Assembly (NCBI GenBank): GCA_000697475.1
Contig: JNEU01000734.1
Coordinates: 124,001-188,000, forward strand
DNA length: 64,000 bases
Reading direction: 5' to 3'
From: Lichtheimia corymbifera B2541
Taxonomy: Eukaryota; Mucoromycota; Mucoromycetes; Mucorales; Lichtheimiaceae
Part shown: in pieces, positions 34,936-47,474 of the stretch
Numbering within the stretch: position 1 is the first letter of the stretch
Layout of the letters: the number at the start of each line of letters is the position of its first letter
Position numbers and translations under genes: made by a program
The notes under the pieces: model-generated
The model's input: the letters and a program-made list of their open reading frames with translations, nothing else
Databases searched by the model: none
Told to the model about the DNA's origin: nothing

Positions 34936-36016
34936 CTAGTTGCCCCAGAATGCGCTCCAAATGCTTGATAGCCACGATTTCCTCACAGGCTTGGGTTGTT
35001 CCTCTTCAGGTGCGTCACTTTGTTGTTGCTCTCCATTGTTCTCAGTCTGTGATGATTCCTCCGTTTCCTCGTTTGTCTTTGTAGCAGTGGATGTAGTCTC
35101 CATCTCAGTATCCGCATGGTCCTGTTGTTCCTCAGCAACATCTTCGTCGTCGCCACGTTGCTTAGCTTCAACCTTGTCATCACCATCATCTTTGCAAGAA
35201 TCGGTAGTCGTCGTAGACTTTTGCTTTGGAATATCATCATCCTCTGCCATGGTCGTATTCTCATTGTGATCCGCCTCATTCTTGTCACCAGCATCCTTGG
35301 TATCAACGTGATCTTGTTGAGTCTGAGCTGAGGGTTCGTCGCATGGCAACGTTTGATTTTCCTTATCAGAAGCAGCCTCCTCCTCCTTTTTGTCAACACT
35401 GTCATCCTGAGATTGAGCTGTATCCTTTTCTTTGTTCGATTCCTTTTCCTTCTCCAATGCTGCCTTGTCATCATCTTTTGTCGTTACTGCAGAGGTGTTG
35501 TCGCGTTCACCCATGATTTCATCGTTATCTTTCTCGATGGCATTTTGTTGTTGCTCCTTAACCTCGTCATCTTGAAGCTTGCTGTCAACACGCGTTGCAC
35601 CCCTCTTTTTGCGTCTCTCGGCATTGTTCACCTTGCCTACTTGTTCAACCTCTTCCATAGGTGCTGTATTGGCGTCACGATTCGTCAAACTGATATACGC
35701 GTTATTGTCTTGAACGTTGCCGTGTTCCCTTTTTCTTCCATTTCCACACAACCATACCTCTCCATCTATAGACAACCCATTAGATCGTGCAATTAGAGAC
35801 ATTGAGTCAATTTACCTCTTCATCTGGCACCGAAACAGCAGCGCGTTTTCCTAAACAAAATAAAGGGCTCTTTGTGTCAACCAATTTCATTATACTTTTG
35901 ATATTGGATATACCTCTTTTTCTCATGATCTTTCGATTGGCATTCTCGGCAGCAGCACGTTTTCGCTTATTGTTGGGAGCAATAGAAACAAAAGAAGGCA
36001 TGCGTTGGTCTTCCAT
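34936..36016 (-). CDS. Acidic low-complexity protein with Trp-rich C-terminus
   Basis: The main exon reads from about 35695 down to 34936 and encodes a highly charged Asp/Glu/Lys/Thr/Gln-rich chain that ends in a conserved-looking SWLSSIWSAFWGN tail. The 5' structure is uncertain. If translation starts at the ATG 35802 the frame is open to the end (288 aa). Alternatively it starts at 36016 (RMPSFVSIAPNNKRKRAAAE and on) with exons 36016-35914, 35850-35816, an 8-nt microexon 35765-35758, and 35689-34936. All those junctions have GT-AG ends and keep frame. The basic upstream exons look coding. The last 13 residues could form a membrane-binding amphipathic helix. No family recognised. Confidence 0.5.
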
Positions 36017-37538
36017 ACCGCGTATATATGTGTGTGAGAGTGCAAAAAGGGGAGAAAGAAGTATAGCCCCTCACCCCAAAAAAATGCGAATCTATTTGGT
36101 ATCCGACAACAACGACATGTTGCGGTGATACGAAAATAAAGGTATGCGTGCTACATACATGATCCATGAACTATGTGCTCACCCTTCTTCCCACTCATAC
36201 AACGTCCATATCATTATTGTCGCACGAGACCATCGCTTTCTTAAATCATCCCACAAAAATTAGCCTGTCATCCTCCTTGTTGTTGTTGTTGTTGTAAACT
36301 ACCACCTAGGAATAAGGAAGTAGAATATATCTTTTATAATAAAAGGATACCAATTTGCCTTGCTTTTCAAACCAATGTGATATGATGTCTTAAATGAAGC
36401 AAGCTGATGATAATTAAACACTTGCATCGTCAACCGGAAATCCCCACAAAGGGTAATTAGCAGCGTTACATACCCCAATATGTAAAATCCAGGGAATTCA
36501 TCATTAGAACAAGCACCCTAATGACCAAACGCTCGCACCGTCGTCAAGCGTCATCCGACTACTTTTTACATGTTCACCTTCCCCTCCCTCTGGGATCCTC
36601 CTGATACGTACAATCAGCCATATAATAAGATGACACAGTGGCATATTTGTATAAGCTACATACTTGAAACGAGCCGTAGAGGATACCTCACATGATGAAT
36701 GGGGTGAAGCACTTATTCCAAGAGGGCTAATGCATCCTTGTATGTTTCACGAGCTTCGACCGTGCATTGTGCATCACCGTCCACATTGGTTACAAGTGTC
36801 ACAAGGTGCCCTGGTAGGCGTTTTGACCACCACCTAGCTTGGACTCAGCCCTATAAAGAATGTTTATGGGTGTGATGTAATAGTTGTTTTGTCATGTTAC
36901 AGAGAATATCTTGGTAGGTCATGACAATGATACCAAGAGAGAGAATAAGGTGTAATTTGTAGATCGGCTGTCGATTCGGTAAAAGTGTACTGTGGTATAG
37001 TTACACACTCTTTTTCAAAATGGTGATTTGCCGAGAATGTCTTCCGAAGAAATAAAGCGATGATTGATATACCCTGGATCTAAGTATTCAATGCTTGTTA
37101 TAACACCTATCATCCAAGGTTCCTTGAATCTGATTTTGATTGCAAGCTGTCAAACTCCTCCCAAATGTTTCATTCATGCACACTCTTTTATAAAGGGCAG
37201 ACATTTATATACATATCAGTGACAAGAGAACAAGACTAAATTAGGGATTTGGGGGGTTATGAAAGGCGTAGACTAGGATGGGTGCCACAAAGGTTGCGGT
37301 TGTATGTTATACATGTGGTGGATGACCGATTTCTGCTGTTGGCACATGCAGCACTGCAGTAGCTCCAAATAAGGGTACCTTTCCTTGCCCATTTTCCTTG
37401 TGTGTGCATCTCTCTCGTTCCTCTCTCTCTCTCTTTTCTTTCTCTTTTCTTCTCTCTTGCTCTCTCTCGCACGCTCTCTCCTTTGCTCTTTTTTCCCTTG
37501 ACTTGTTCACCATCGACTCGCAACTGAATCCATCCCAC
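36017..37538. other. Intergenic, 1.5 kb, divergent promoters
   Basis: Lies between the divergent acidic-protein gene and CEP104. CT-rich tract at 37400-37500 directly precedes the CEP104 start. No gene seen in between. Confidence 0.5.
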
Positions 37539-40500
37539 ATGACCATTGTGCCTTTACCCTTTGAAATCGCACATTGCTCATCCTGGGACGACGACCACAG
37601 CCCCGAACAGCTTGTTGCTTCCAGTCCAGGCAATCGTAAGGGATCCGAACGACTTGACGACACCGTTGACATTGGCGACACCGATCGTATACCCAGTAAT
37701 AAAGTCAAAGGCTGGCAAACACCAAAGTGAGTTTTTACATGCAACATAATATCATGCCTATACCCCGCCGCTCTCCTAAAAAGAACAGCTTACCGATCCT
37801 ATTATTTATTACAGATGCCCCAATTATCCTCAAGATCTCATCATCCGCTTATTATGTGGTCCTGCTCGCATCTCCAAGGTCCAAATCCTCTCCCATCACT
37901 ACAAGATTGCAACAAAGATTGACGTTTATATTGGCATTCTTAAAGATGCTATTGAAGAACTTGATCCAATCGCTCCAAACGACGAAGATGAGGATGACAT
38001 GTTGATTGAATTCACTCGACTTGGGTAAGCTAAACTGGGGTTCATTATACTTTGATGATCAGCCAACTCATGTTCATTGTTTGACAGCTACGTTTGTCTC
38101 GATAACAACACACGTGCTCAGTACCGCGCTCGTGAATTGAAATCCATCAAGGTCAACGCTGACGGTGAATACGTTCGATTGGTCATTCGCAACTGCCATC
38201 GCAATAGGCTAAACACTTATAATCAGGTATTGTCTGGTGATCGGAGAAGACAGGCTTGATTCTAGGGGTGATGGATGGAGGAGAGAGTATGAGTGGGTGC
38301 GTGTGTGCGTATGTTCATTTATAGCAACTTAATATGTTGATCTGGAACATGGGATCGGCCTTGGTGTTCACACATGGTTATACAACATTACCACCTACTC
38401 ACCCCAGAGAACAATGACATAGGTTGGCATCCTTGCCCTGAATATTCAAGGTCAACCACTGCGTCAGGATCCTCATTGTGCAGCAGCAGCTATACCTGTA
38501 TGTATATCACTCCCTCTCCTTTTGGTCACAATGATTACTAACTTGTCCTCAATTAGGGTCATATGGCACAATACCTGCAGCATCCGCTTGATGAAGCAAG
38601 TATGTTGAGCTCCTCTACCCGACGTACCAGCGTTTCTAGCACCCAGAGCTTATCCAATCGTCTGTCAGCTTCAGGCATCATCGATATCGAACTTCAACAA
38701 TGGATCTCGGCTCTTATTCATGCTGAAGAACAAGCAGCACAACGTAAGCACATCACGTCATCATTGCATTCATATACAGTGTTTTTAATTGACTATTTCG
38801 CAGATGAATCGTACCACGTTGCCAAGGTGTACAAAGATCTTAGTGACCGACTATCCGAATTCGGCAAAATGGTGATCGATTTGGAATTGAGCAAAAAACA
38901 TGCTGTTGAATCCAAGGATTATGATGAAGCTGAAAAGATCAAGGTATTTCCACTCATTGACTACGGCTGTTGCCATGGGTAAATAAGCTAACTTTGTTTA
39001 TAGGCTGATATCTGTGAAATCAAGCATGCAGCCGAGAAGCTATTGATTCGCGCCAATATTCGAATCACCCATGATGGTCGTATTGCTCCAGCTGACAGCA
39101 ACGACGATGAGCTTGATGATGACCAAGTAGACGAAGCACTTGCCAGTGGATCTATGGTTGCTCCTTACCCAGACGATGATGCACCTGCCAAACACGGTAT
39201 GGAAGATTGCACATTAATCGACAATGAACAAAGCATGCCACAAGACGACCTTTACGACGAAGCGATTGAAAAATGGACAAACTTTGATGCACATGCAGCA
39301 CCTCCTTCAGCTGGTGATCAAAGCTCACCCACATCCTCGCTCTCCACCAATGCCGCTGAGATGTTGCTTCCACCTCATTTGACATCGTATGGTCATGATA
39401 CCACTCTTATTGCTCGTGAGGATGAAGATGATGATACTCAAGTAAAGGAAAAGCCAGCACATCACCAAGTGTTATCACCATCATTGTCAGCTGCCGTTGC
39501 AAAAAAGCACTCCTTACGTGGAGGTGGTTTAGATGCAGTGGGCCCTGCACCTGCAGCATCAGCAGCACCTGTCGCACCAGCCATCGAAGAAGAGGAAAAG
39601 CAACCTGAACCAGAGTCAACACCCATCGATCCAGAATGCATGCCAGAGCCATTAATTGACGCTGAACGTTCCAATTGCCGTATTCCCATCCGTGTATTCG
39701 GTGAACAGGTCGTTGCATGTATTCTCAGCGTCAAAGTCAAGTGCAGAGAACATGGATTGAACAGCATCGCCGATACTGTTAAATCAGCATGTTTGTTGGC
39801 TGAAACGAATCAACTCAACCAGCTTGAAGATCTCATGATGCACCCTAACGATGATGATGGCGATAGCAACGACTCAGCCATGAATGAAGAATATGATGAT
39901 GAGACTTGCCGTAACGCTCTATTCATTCGAGCATCTCTCATGATGATTCAAGAAGCTATCATGGATTCACGCGAACATATCATCAATCTCACCCTTGGCA
40001 TTTGGCGAGATGTTAATGGTAAGCTAATGGGAAATCTCACAAATTCAAAACTAATATGGAGATATGATAGATCTTTGTGATGTGGTGCCTCATGCACTGA
40101 CATTTGGATATATGGAACGAGCATTCTCTGGTCTACTGATGCGTACAAATGACGCCAACACTCGTATCCGCTCAAGTGCATCCGAACTCGTGCTTGAATT
40201 GGCTAGCAAGTTCCCTGAACCACCCCATTCTTTGTTGACCATGTTTATCGGCAAGCCAGATCGTGTGATCCACAATCACAAGGATGCCCGTGCACGCATT
40301 GATCTTGTATCTTCTGCAGTCTCCTTTTTGTGCATTCATACAACAGATAACAAGGCGGGTCTCATTCCTCTTGACACGCTTATGGACTTTGTTGTTACCT
40401 ACCTCAACCATTCACATGATGAAGTACGCAAGGCTGCAGTTGAATTGGTTATTGATATCTCTGAGCAAGTCGGCTTCCAATCAGTCAGCAAGTACATTGA

Positions 40501-41638
40501 CAAGGATTTACGTCTTTCCCTTGCAGAAACGGTCAAAAAAGTTGCCGAAAGCAATGCCCCTGCCAATGACAAAAAGACTACAACAAAGAGCAAGAACAAC
40601 AATAGCTCGTTTGGTGGTGATGGCACTGTGGCCGAATTACGTGCTTTGGCTGCGAAGGCTACCAAGGTACCTGCATCCGAAAAGAAATCAGCCACTGCTA
40701 CTACCAAAGCTGGCACTGTCAAGCGGAAAGCAGCAGCTGCCACTACCGAGAAAAAGACCACTACTACCCGTGGCACGGCTGCTACAAAGAAGGTTCGTTG
40801 TTGCTTTGATTGTCTCCCTGCATATGTACGTTGTATTCATTGTCTCTTTAGACCACCACTGCCACATCCACCCGTACTGCTCGTGGTACCACAAAAGCAA
40901 CCAAGTCCACTGCACCCGCACAACAACAACAACAACAACAAGATCCTGCAGCCGATGCCAAAAAGTAAGTGGTAGTGGGATGAAGGATAGTCTGTCTATT
41001 GGATGGCTTATGGATTTATCATAGCATGTGCATTTTCTGCGAAGAGGTCAATCCCAACTTTAATGAGGATACGCTTATCTCGCATTACTATGACTCATGT
41101 CCAGTTTTGACAAGTTGCGTGCGATGCCAAACAGTAAGCACAGGTTGTTTATTCTTACCAAATGGAGAGACTTATTTGTTATTGATAGATTCTTGAAATC
41201 TCAACGTTGCATGACCACACTTTCACTGACTGTGCCAAGCGACATCTCATCAAGCAGTGCACGCGTTGCAAACAAGCCATCCCAGTTGAGCAGTGGCTTC
41301 AGCATACGCTCAAATCAAACTGCAAAGGTTGGTATTTGATCCACATTGCTCAAATAGAGAATAGCCTGATTAATCCTTTTTTTATAGCTCTCAATGACAA
41401 TGATGTGTGTTGTCCTCTTTGTATGACAGCTATCGATCCACCCACCGATAGCCAATGGAGAGCACATTTGCTCAACGGCAATGGTTGTCCCAAGAACCCA
41501 CGACAAGTGCGTCGTGCAGCACCAGCAGCCAATACAGCCACTAAAGCAACCAAAACAGCTGCCACCAGGTCTGAAGCAAAGACGTCAGCTCGACAAGGCA
41601 CCAAGACTCCAAACTCTTCCCTGAGACGGAAAAAGTAG
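37539..41638 (+). CDS. CEP104: CEP104-like centrosomal/ciliary tip protein
   Basis: Twelve exons: 37539-37726, 37815-38024, 38088-38226, 38423-38497, 38557-38743, 38804-38943, 39004-40018, 40071-40792, 40852-40964, 41025-41133, 41189-41327, 41388-41638 (1095 aa; human 925). Collinear with animal CEP104 over all parts. An N-terminal beta domain (residues 1-165) has GWQTPKCPNYPQDLI, RISKVQILSHHYKIATKIDVYI, YVCLDNN and ARELKSIKVNADGEYVRLVI. Next comes a coiled coil (about 235-330, with ESKDYDEAEKIK), then a TOG-like helical repeat (about 530-805), then a Cys/His zinc-finger array (about 930-1045, CIFCEEVNPNF to CCPLCMTAI). Extra low complexity sits between coiled coil and TOG, and a basic Ala/Lys tail ends the protein. 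CEP104 binds EB1 and tubulin and controls microtubule plus ends at cilia tips. Confidence 0.93.
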
Positions 41639-42324
41639 ACAATCCCCCCTCCTCACTCAATCAATCAACAAAATATCAACACGCGATACCTCTCTCTTTC
41701 CCAATCCAATCCTATTATTGTCCCAAACCACTTGCACGTATATCCAAATGTGTAATGAAAAGATTTTTTTTATTCAAAAAACAAATACGCTGTCTTGTCT
41801 CCTTGAGTAACCGGGTATCTAAAAGGAATGGAGATATTGAGTGAGATCCATGAACCATGATCATTTATCGTGCCCAATCCCATCGCATTCTTTTGTTTCC
41901 ATGTGTATTATCAGCGGACAAAATTATCATCAATGCTGTATTATTCTTCAGTGCTTGACTCTATGTACCGTAATCTCATCACCAAACACACATAGCCCAA
42001 ACTCCCCCCTTGGAAAGAAAAAGAGGATCAATATTTACCTTTAGAGAAAAGAGCGGTAGAGAAACGAGAACGCGGTTGCCATGGCAAATTTAAAAGTTTT
42101 TCATTCTCTCTCCGCCCGCCGCCATTCACCAGCCACCCAAGCTGCTCTTTATTGCATTGTATGCGATTGGCTACAATGCAAGGACCGCAAGCTCATCCAT
42201 ATCAACCCATTCCGCTTTCAAATTCAACGCTAATGGTATTCATCACGATCTATTTACGTATGGTAATCAAGCTATCTCTCTATATAATATGTATATGCAA
42301 AAAAAGGGGGTGGGAACGTATAGT
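41639..42324. other. Convergent intergenic region
   Basis: Between the 3' ends of CEP104 and LYAR. It nevertheless holds promoter-like sequence at about 42060-42130: an X-box-like palindrome, a TTTAAAAG AT box and a CT tract. The only frame after it (about 42172 on +) runs into the 3' end of LYAR and does not look like a protein. Confidence 0.45.
42074..42088. promoter_or_regulatory. RFX X-box-like site
   Basis: GGTTGCCATGGCAAA matches the canonical RFX X-box (GTTGCCATGGCAAC) except for the last base. RFX-type winged-helix proteins bind it, including fungal Crt1/Rfx1. Position in a convergent intergenic region is unusual. Confidence 0.5.
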
Positions 42325-43154
42325 TTATGCAGTCTTCAACGTAAGCTTATCGCCTTCCAATCCAATCATAAGCACTTCATCAAACTTGTCCTTGATCTCT
42401 GATTTTTCAAGCTTTTTGGTTTTGGGATGGGCTTGAAGCAACTTGATCACCTTTTTGCGAGCATCCTTAGCAGACAATGGGCCCTGATAACATAACCAAT
42501 GAGTCCCAGGCTCCTAATTGCATATCCATCACCTCATCCTTCCTACCTTATTTGACTTTAAAGCCTCCTTCAATGCCAATTCAATTTGTTTGCTCTTGTT
42601 ATCCACTGGAAGGTCAGCATCTTCCCACTTGCTCTTGTCCTTTTTAGACTTTTTGCTGCTCTCCTTGGCATTTTCATCATCCTCTGCTTTGCGTTTGCCA
42701 TTGGACTCTTCTTGAGAAGCAGCTGCCTTTTTGTTCTTCAATTCGTCAATAAGCGATACTGGCTTTTTGGCTTCGTTGTTGTTGTTTTGCTGTTGCTGTT
42801 GTCGTTGCTGCTGCTGCTGCTGCTGCTTGCCCTATATATCAAACATGTTGGCTATGCCATCTCACGTTGCACACATCATGCTACATACCTTTTTGCCTCG
42901 GAACAAGGACTTTTGATACTTTTCAGCCTCGGAAATACATGACGTATGGGACTTGTAGTTGGTGCCTTGGAAAGTAGTGGAACAGTCAATGCAGGTAAAA
43001 GTAGCATGGCACCGGCCACGATGTTGGTCGAGTTTGGGCTTTTTGACGACGTCACCGCAATTATCGCACTGGAAGCTACACGATCCTTACTTTCAGTGAG
43101 TAAACTCAAATACCTTTCAGCATGTGTAGGCATGGGGACACTGTACCTGACCAT
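42325..43154 (-). CDS. LYAR: LYAR-type nucleolar zinc finger protein
   Basis: Exons in coding order: 43154-43147, 43075-42889, 42831-42547, 42483-42325 (212 aa). The N-terminus MVSFQCDNCGDVVKKPKLDQH followed by CIDCSTTFQGTNYKSHTSCISEAEKYQ is the LYAR C2HC finger pair, in the same spacing as human LYAR. The middle is Gln-rich and Lys/Glu/Ser-rich. The end is a small conserved helical domain (SAKDARKKVIKLLQAHPK and EVLMIGLEGDKLTLKTA) found in fungal LYAR-like proteins. LYAR acts in the nucleolus in pre-rRNA processing. The first coding exon is only 8 nt; it is supported because it restores the invariant MVSFQC start. Confidence 0.88.
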
Positions 43155-43394
43155 ATTCAATCGATCTCGAGGAAAAAGAGAGTTTTCTTTTGCAGCATAC
43201 CTCTTTGCACCGTTTTATTCAAACCCAGCAGACGGCGGTTTATGTTGTGATTTTCTTGACATGACAACCATCTTCGTACTGACGATGTGGATAGGAGCAC
43301 GAGCGATAGACGACTCGAAGAGATACAATGATAGCACATACCATCAGGTCTAACTTTAGCTGATTTATATCAATAAAGACGCATTACTGCTTAA

Positions 43395-43900
43395 TCCAAT
43401 ATATCATTCTTTATCCACCCCCACATGTACATAGAAGGATGTTGTCACCTATAATCATACACGTCAGTTTGATTGCTTATATCGCCAAATGTCCTTAGTA
43501 AGTAGCATCACGGATGATGGATCCCATTGTTGCAACCCGATTATCTTGGTTGTCACTCAGAGGTGTTTCTTTGTTATCCTCCTTTTGTCATTGTCGTGGA
43601 GCGTCATTGTGATTTTTGCCTCTTTATTAGGTAAAGCTATCAATCACTCACCTCTTTAGAGCACATCCTCTTATACTTTATGAGATGTATAGCTACGTCT
43701 TCCATGATGCTTCTGCAAATTTGGATTGTGCTGTATATACCATAAAATTACAATTGATGATTATTGGACGATGGCTGCCAACTTAACCAAACCGGGTCCA
43801 TTTTCCTATTTTATAACCACTCATGTACAACCATGATCAAGGATGTCCTGCACGTCATGATCCAAGAACATACGATAGCTAAACGAGCATGGTGATGGTG
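43395..43900 (+). pseudogene. Decayed third copy of the repeat-borne unknown gene
   Basis: Hand comparison with the complement of 23742-24900 shows collinear remnants: AAGGATGTTGTC, GATTGCTTAT, CAAATGTCC, TCATTGTGAT, AGGTAAAGCT, ATAGCTA, CTTCTGCAAA and, further on, a stretch like MIKDVLHVMIQ matching IIKDMATIMHQI of exon 5. Exon frames are broken and most splice sites are gone. It lacks the inverted-repeat partner and ends before the TVP18 promoter. Confidence 0.6.
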
Positions 43901-44244
43901 CAATATAGATCTTTTATTATATCAGGATGAAATAAAACTCGGTCTTGTCCGCCTGCATTCTGAAACAAAAAGTATGGTGGTGTGGCATTGCATGATCCGG
44001 TGATGATACTGGTGGGTGGGCTTGGCGTAGAGCATAGAGGGATACATGGTGATATGCATACGTTGCCAAGCAATAGGATGTGGCTATTGCCAAGACGACG
44101 ACATTATTGGATTCATTCGACAACAATGCGGCTTCGGTCATGATTCCTACATTCATCGTGTAACACATGGCCGTGCTTCCCTTAAACTCTTTCCCTTTCT
44201 CCCTTTTTTTTACGCGCTTCCTTGTTCTTTCCGACTGTTACATT

Positions 44245-45168
44245 ATGGGTGTCTTGGACGAATTTGCCTCCCGGAACTTTTCACTTTATGCACAATGGTG
44301 AGATGCGGCCTATGACATGGTAACTAGTGGGCTAACCAGTGTACGTGTTGCAATGCCAATTCATCGGAACCAGGTGCGGCATTATCTCTATTATCCGTAA
44401 GTGGGGATCACACGGCGTGCGTGGAGTTGTCGTCGTGTTTCTAAGGCTAACACTCCTTTATTCCCATAGTACTTATTGCGCTCGGTGTGGTGTCACTTTT
44501 AAGCAACATCCCTTTCGCTATCATCGGATGGTAAGGGAAAGGGGGAAAAGAGGAGGAAGCGAGAGAATGATAATGGTTATGAGTCTAACATCGAATCGAC
44601 TCAATAGGGTATTTGCATTTATCCTGGTCTTTGTGGAAGTTCCTCTTTGTACAAAGGTAGGGTGATAAGGAGTATTCATTTCGTATATGGACTAATCATT
44701 ATGTCATTATCAGTTCTGCCCGACAAGCCCTAAATTGTAAGACAATGAACCTCTACTCGATCCGCGTTGTTATGTATTGACCAGAGCGTTGATGATGATA
44801 GTGATAATTTCGTGGCCCGATTTGAAAACTCGTACCTGAGAGCCGCCTTGTACCTTGTGTAAGTTACTCATAGATATGTGTGTGTGTGTTGTCAAGGATA
44901 CCAGGAACAGCATGGCTGATATTATTCTGTGATTAGGATGGCGATTGTTATGTTCTTGTCAACCATTGTCAGTACCACATCCTTGGTAGCACCTGCTGTG
45001 ACCTTATTGTTTGCTTTCATCTGCTATGGTAATATGGGAATAATTGAGTCTAGAATCATTCAAGGTACTGATATTTTTCTTTTTTCTACAGCCATTGCAG
45101 CTGTTAAGCAACAACCCCATGCCAGCACCAAGATCCTCGGTGGAACGGGTGTCGACAATGTAGTGTAG
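44245..45168 (+). CDS. TVP18: Golgi membrane protein TVP18
   Basis: Eight exons: 44245-44297, 44374-44396, 44470-44530, 44608-44656, 44714-44736, 44802-44858, 44937-45028, 45092-45168 (144 aa). The assembled protein matches yeast Tvp18 along its length: SRNFSLYAQW (yeast SRNFSLYGQW), a first pair of helices (LLIALGVVSLLSNIPFAII; VFAFILVFVEVP), the CPTSPKF loop, FVARFENSYLRAALYLV, a second helix pair, and the end KILGGTG. Four transmembrane helices are expected. Tvp18 is a Tlg2-vesicle protein of the late Golgi. The gene is extremely fragmented: seven introns in 435 coding bases and two exons of 23 nt. Alternative acceptors at 44339 and elsewhere break the match and were rejected. Confidence 0.9.
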
Positions 45169-45458
45169 TATAATCTACTTTAATCCCTCCCTATTACACT
45201 TTGTACTATCCGTATTAATACACGATAAAATGTTATGGATGAAATAACTCGACTCTCAAGAGCCGATGCCTTTATCATAGCCAACAAGGGTACTATGTAT
45301 AAAAGGGATTGTGGTTATGTACATATCACAGGTATGGTAAAAGAGAAAGGGTAGTAGTTGAAGAAGAAAAAAGAAACATGATGATGTTGAATGAGATGGG
45401 GGTAAGAGTTGAAAGAAAAATGAATGTGAATGGTTGATATACAGAATGAGAGAGTGAT

Positions 45459-47474
45459 TTAGACTTTTGGATTATTGTTGTTGATGGCAATTGGAGGACG
45501 GTGAGGAGGAGGTGGTGGAGGTGGAGGTGGAGTTGGATGCAAGCGTTTTTCATGCTGCTGCTGTTGAGGTTGTTGTAATGGAAGAGGTGTAGGTGGTGGA
45601 CGACGACGACGCTCTTTTTCGGCCACGGTACCTGGTGGTTCATCAGCAATGACCACGAGATTACCACGTTCTGTGGAAGGGGATGGCGTCAAGACGTGAT
45701 GTACATGGCATGTGCCGGCAGTATCCTCGGTACAAACATCGATATTCTGGACCCACTTATCGGCCATGATAGAAGAAAGAGATGCACGATGATTGGGATC
45801 GACATGCATCATTGAGGCAATAACAGGGCGAGCATCACGTGGCAATAACTTGAGGATGCGCAATTGCTGATGGTTGTGATTGGTGGCAAAAGCGCGGAAA
45901 GAGGGGTCATTTGCACGAGCGATACGCCATGGGAAACGACGAATTGTCATACAGACGAAGATAATGCTGCATGACCAAATGTCGCTGGCACGTGGATCAT
46001 AGGTCTGTTGCTGGAATATCTCGGGGGCAATATAAGGATCTGAACCGCATACACCTATTATTAAAAGGGAGATGATGAGATAAAGCTGAAGCAATCATTG
46101 TAAAATAACATACCTTTGCATCGTTCGATTGTGTTGGTGTTATCGAATGGTGGTTTGAATACGCAGGAACAGCCGAAATCAATAATTTTGAGAATGCCTT
46201 GATGATCAAGGACGAGATTATCCAACTTGAGATCTCGATGTGCAATACCCATGCCATGTAAATATTCAAGGCCTTGTAATAGTTGTCGCCAACAGCAAGC
46301 GATTTCTTCACGGGACATCATACCACTCATGACGACATTGAACAAGTCGTTTGGAGCGTATTCCATGATTTCATAAAACAAGTTTCCTTCTTGAATGATG
46401 TCGAGAGTTTCAATGATATTTGGATGATGGAGCGTGGATCCAATGCAGAATTCAGCAGTGACCTTCTTAATGTAATCCTTGTCCGATTCAGAAGGCAGTT
46501 GCTTTCGGAACCGTTTAACGGCAAAGGTCTTGTTGTCGGAGGAACGTCTTATCAGTCGTACACAGCCGCCTGCCCCCTTTCCAATGTAACGACCTGAGTA
46601 AACGTAGAAAAAAAGAAAACAATGAGTTATCTCGTGTGACCCATTTGTTTGTAGATTCACACACACACACAACCCTGCATCTCATCTCATATCACCCACA
46701 CAACCCCACAATTCACTTACCCCATTTGCCATAGCGTGCTTCAATGTCTTGACGAAATTGGTTCGCAAAAACGGCTTGTGGTTTTGTTGTAGTAGTAGTT
46801 GTGGATGAATGTTCTGTGACACTTGAAGATGTGGATGGAGGTGGTGGCGGGGCTGGATCGGAGGAGAGAAAGAGACGTCTCAGATCAGACCAGCCTAGGA
46901 ACGAATCTCTTGGTGATGAAGGTGCCGAAGTGGTCACTTTGGAGGATGGAGAGGATGGTGGTGGAGGTGCTTGATGATGATGGAAATGAGTCTTATGATA
47001 CACTTGATCATATTCTGGCTTCTTGAATACAAATTGAGAGGGTGTGGTTGCACTTGCTGATCGGTGGGTCAGCGGTGGACGAATACTTGCAGTGTTATGT
47101 TGCGGCACTTGCTGCTGCTGCTGCTGTTGCTGTTGCGCAGCCCTACCAGGAGTAGTCATAGACTTGCTTGCTGCTAATTGGCCTGGAGATGACGACGTGG
47201 TTGAAGATGAAGACGAGTTGGAGGGAGAAGGTGGCTTGGAAGATTGGAACAGTTGCGATCGGGGCCTTGTGGAAGAAGATCGAGAAGCAGCCGCCTTCTG
47301 GAGACGCTTTGTCAATTCCACCAAATCGACTGAGGGAGGTTGTTGATCTTGGACATGTTCATGTCGAGTGGTTGCTGTTGTGTGTGTAACTGTGGCAGCT
47401 GAGAGAGTAGGGCTGGAGGGCATAGAGCGCTCTGGAGTGATCACATCATATCGTTGAATAACAAGTGAGTGCAT
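45459..47474 (-). CDS. Ser/Thr kinase of the HAL4/HAL5 (NPR) family
   Basis: Exons in coding order: 47474-46721, 46593-46114, 46054-45459 (609 aa). The first 250 residues are low complexity (Ser, Thr, Pro, Gln). The kinase domain follows: glycine loop [20 protein letters not shown] lysine, [43 protein letters not shown] and [11 protein letters not shown]. This combination is typical of the fungal-specific NPR/HAL group (Sat4/Hal4, Hal5, Hrk1, Npr1), which regulates plasma-membrane transporters and pumps, in part through arrestin control. The C-terminus is Pro/Gln-rich and is not conserved. An earlier in-frame region lacks an ATG, so the start at 47474 is used. The next gene, divergent, is an alpha-arrestin. 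Confidence 0.88.

Noticed and set aside
42152..42436. Open frame on + after the X-box-like site
   Set aside because: Runs antisense into the last exon of LYAR; hydrophobic part derives from AT-rich DNA.
44298..44339. Acceptor at 44339 giving a different exon 2 of TVP18
   Set aside because: Leads to a frame without match to Tvp18; acceptor at 44373 restores QWCGIISII followed by the first helix.
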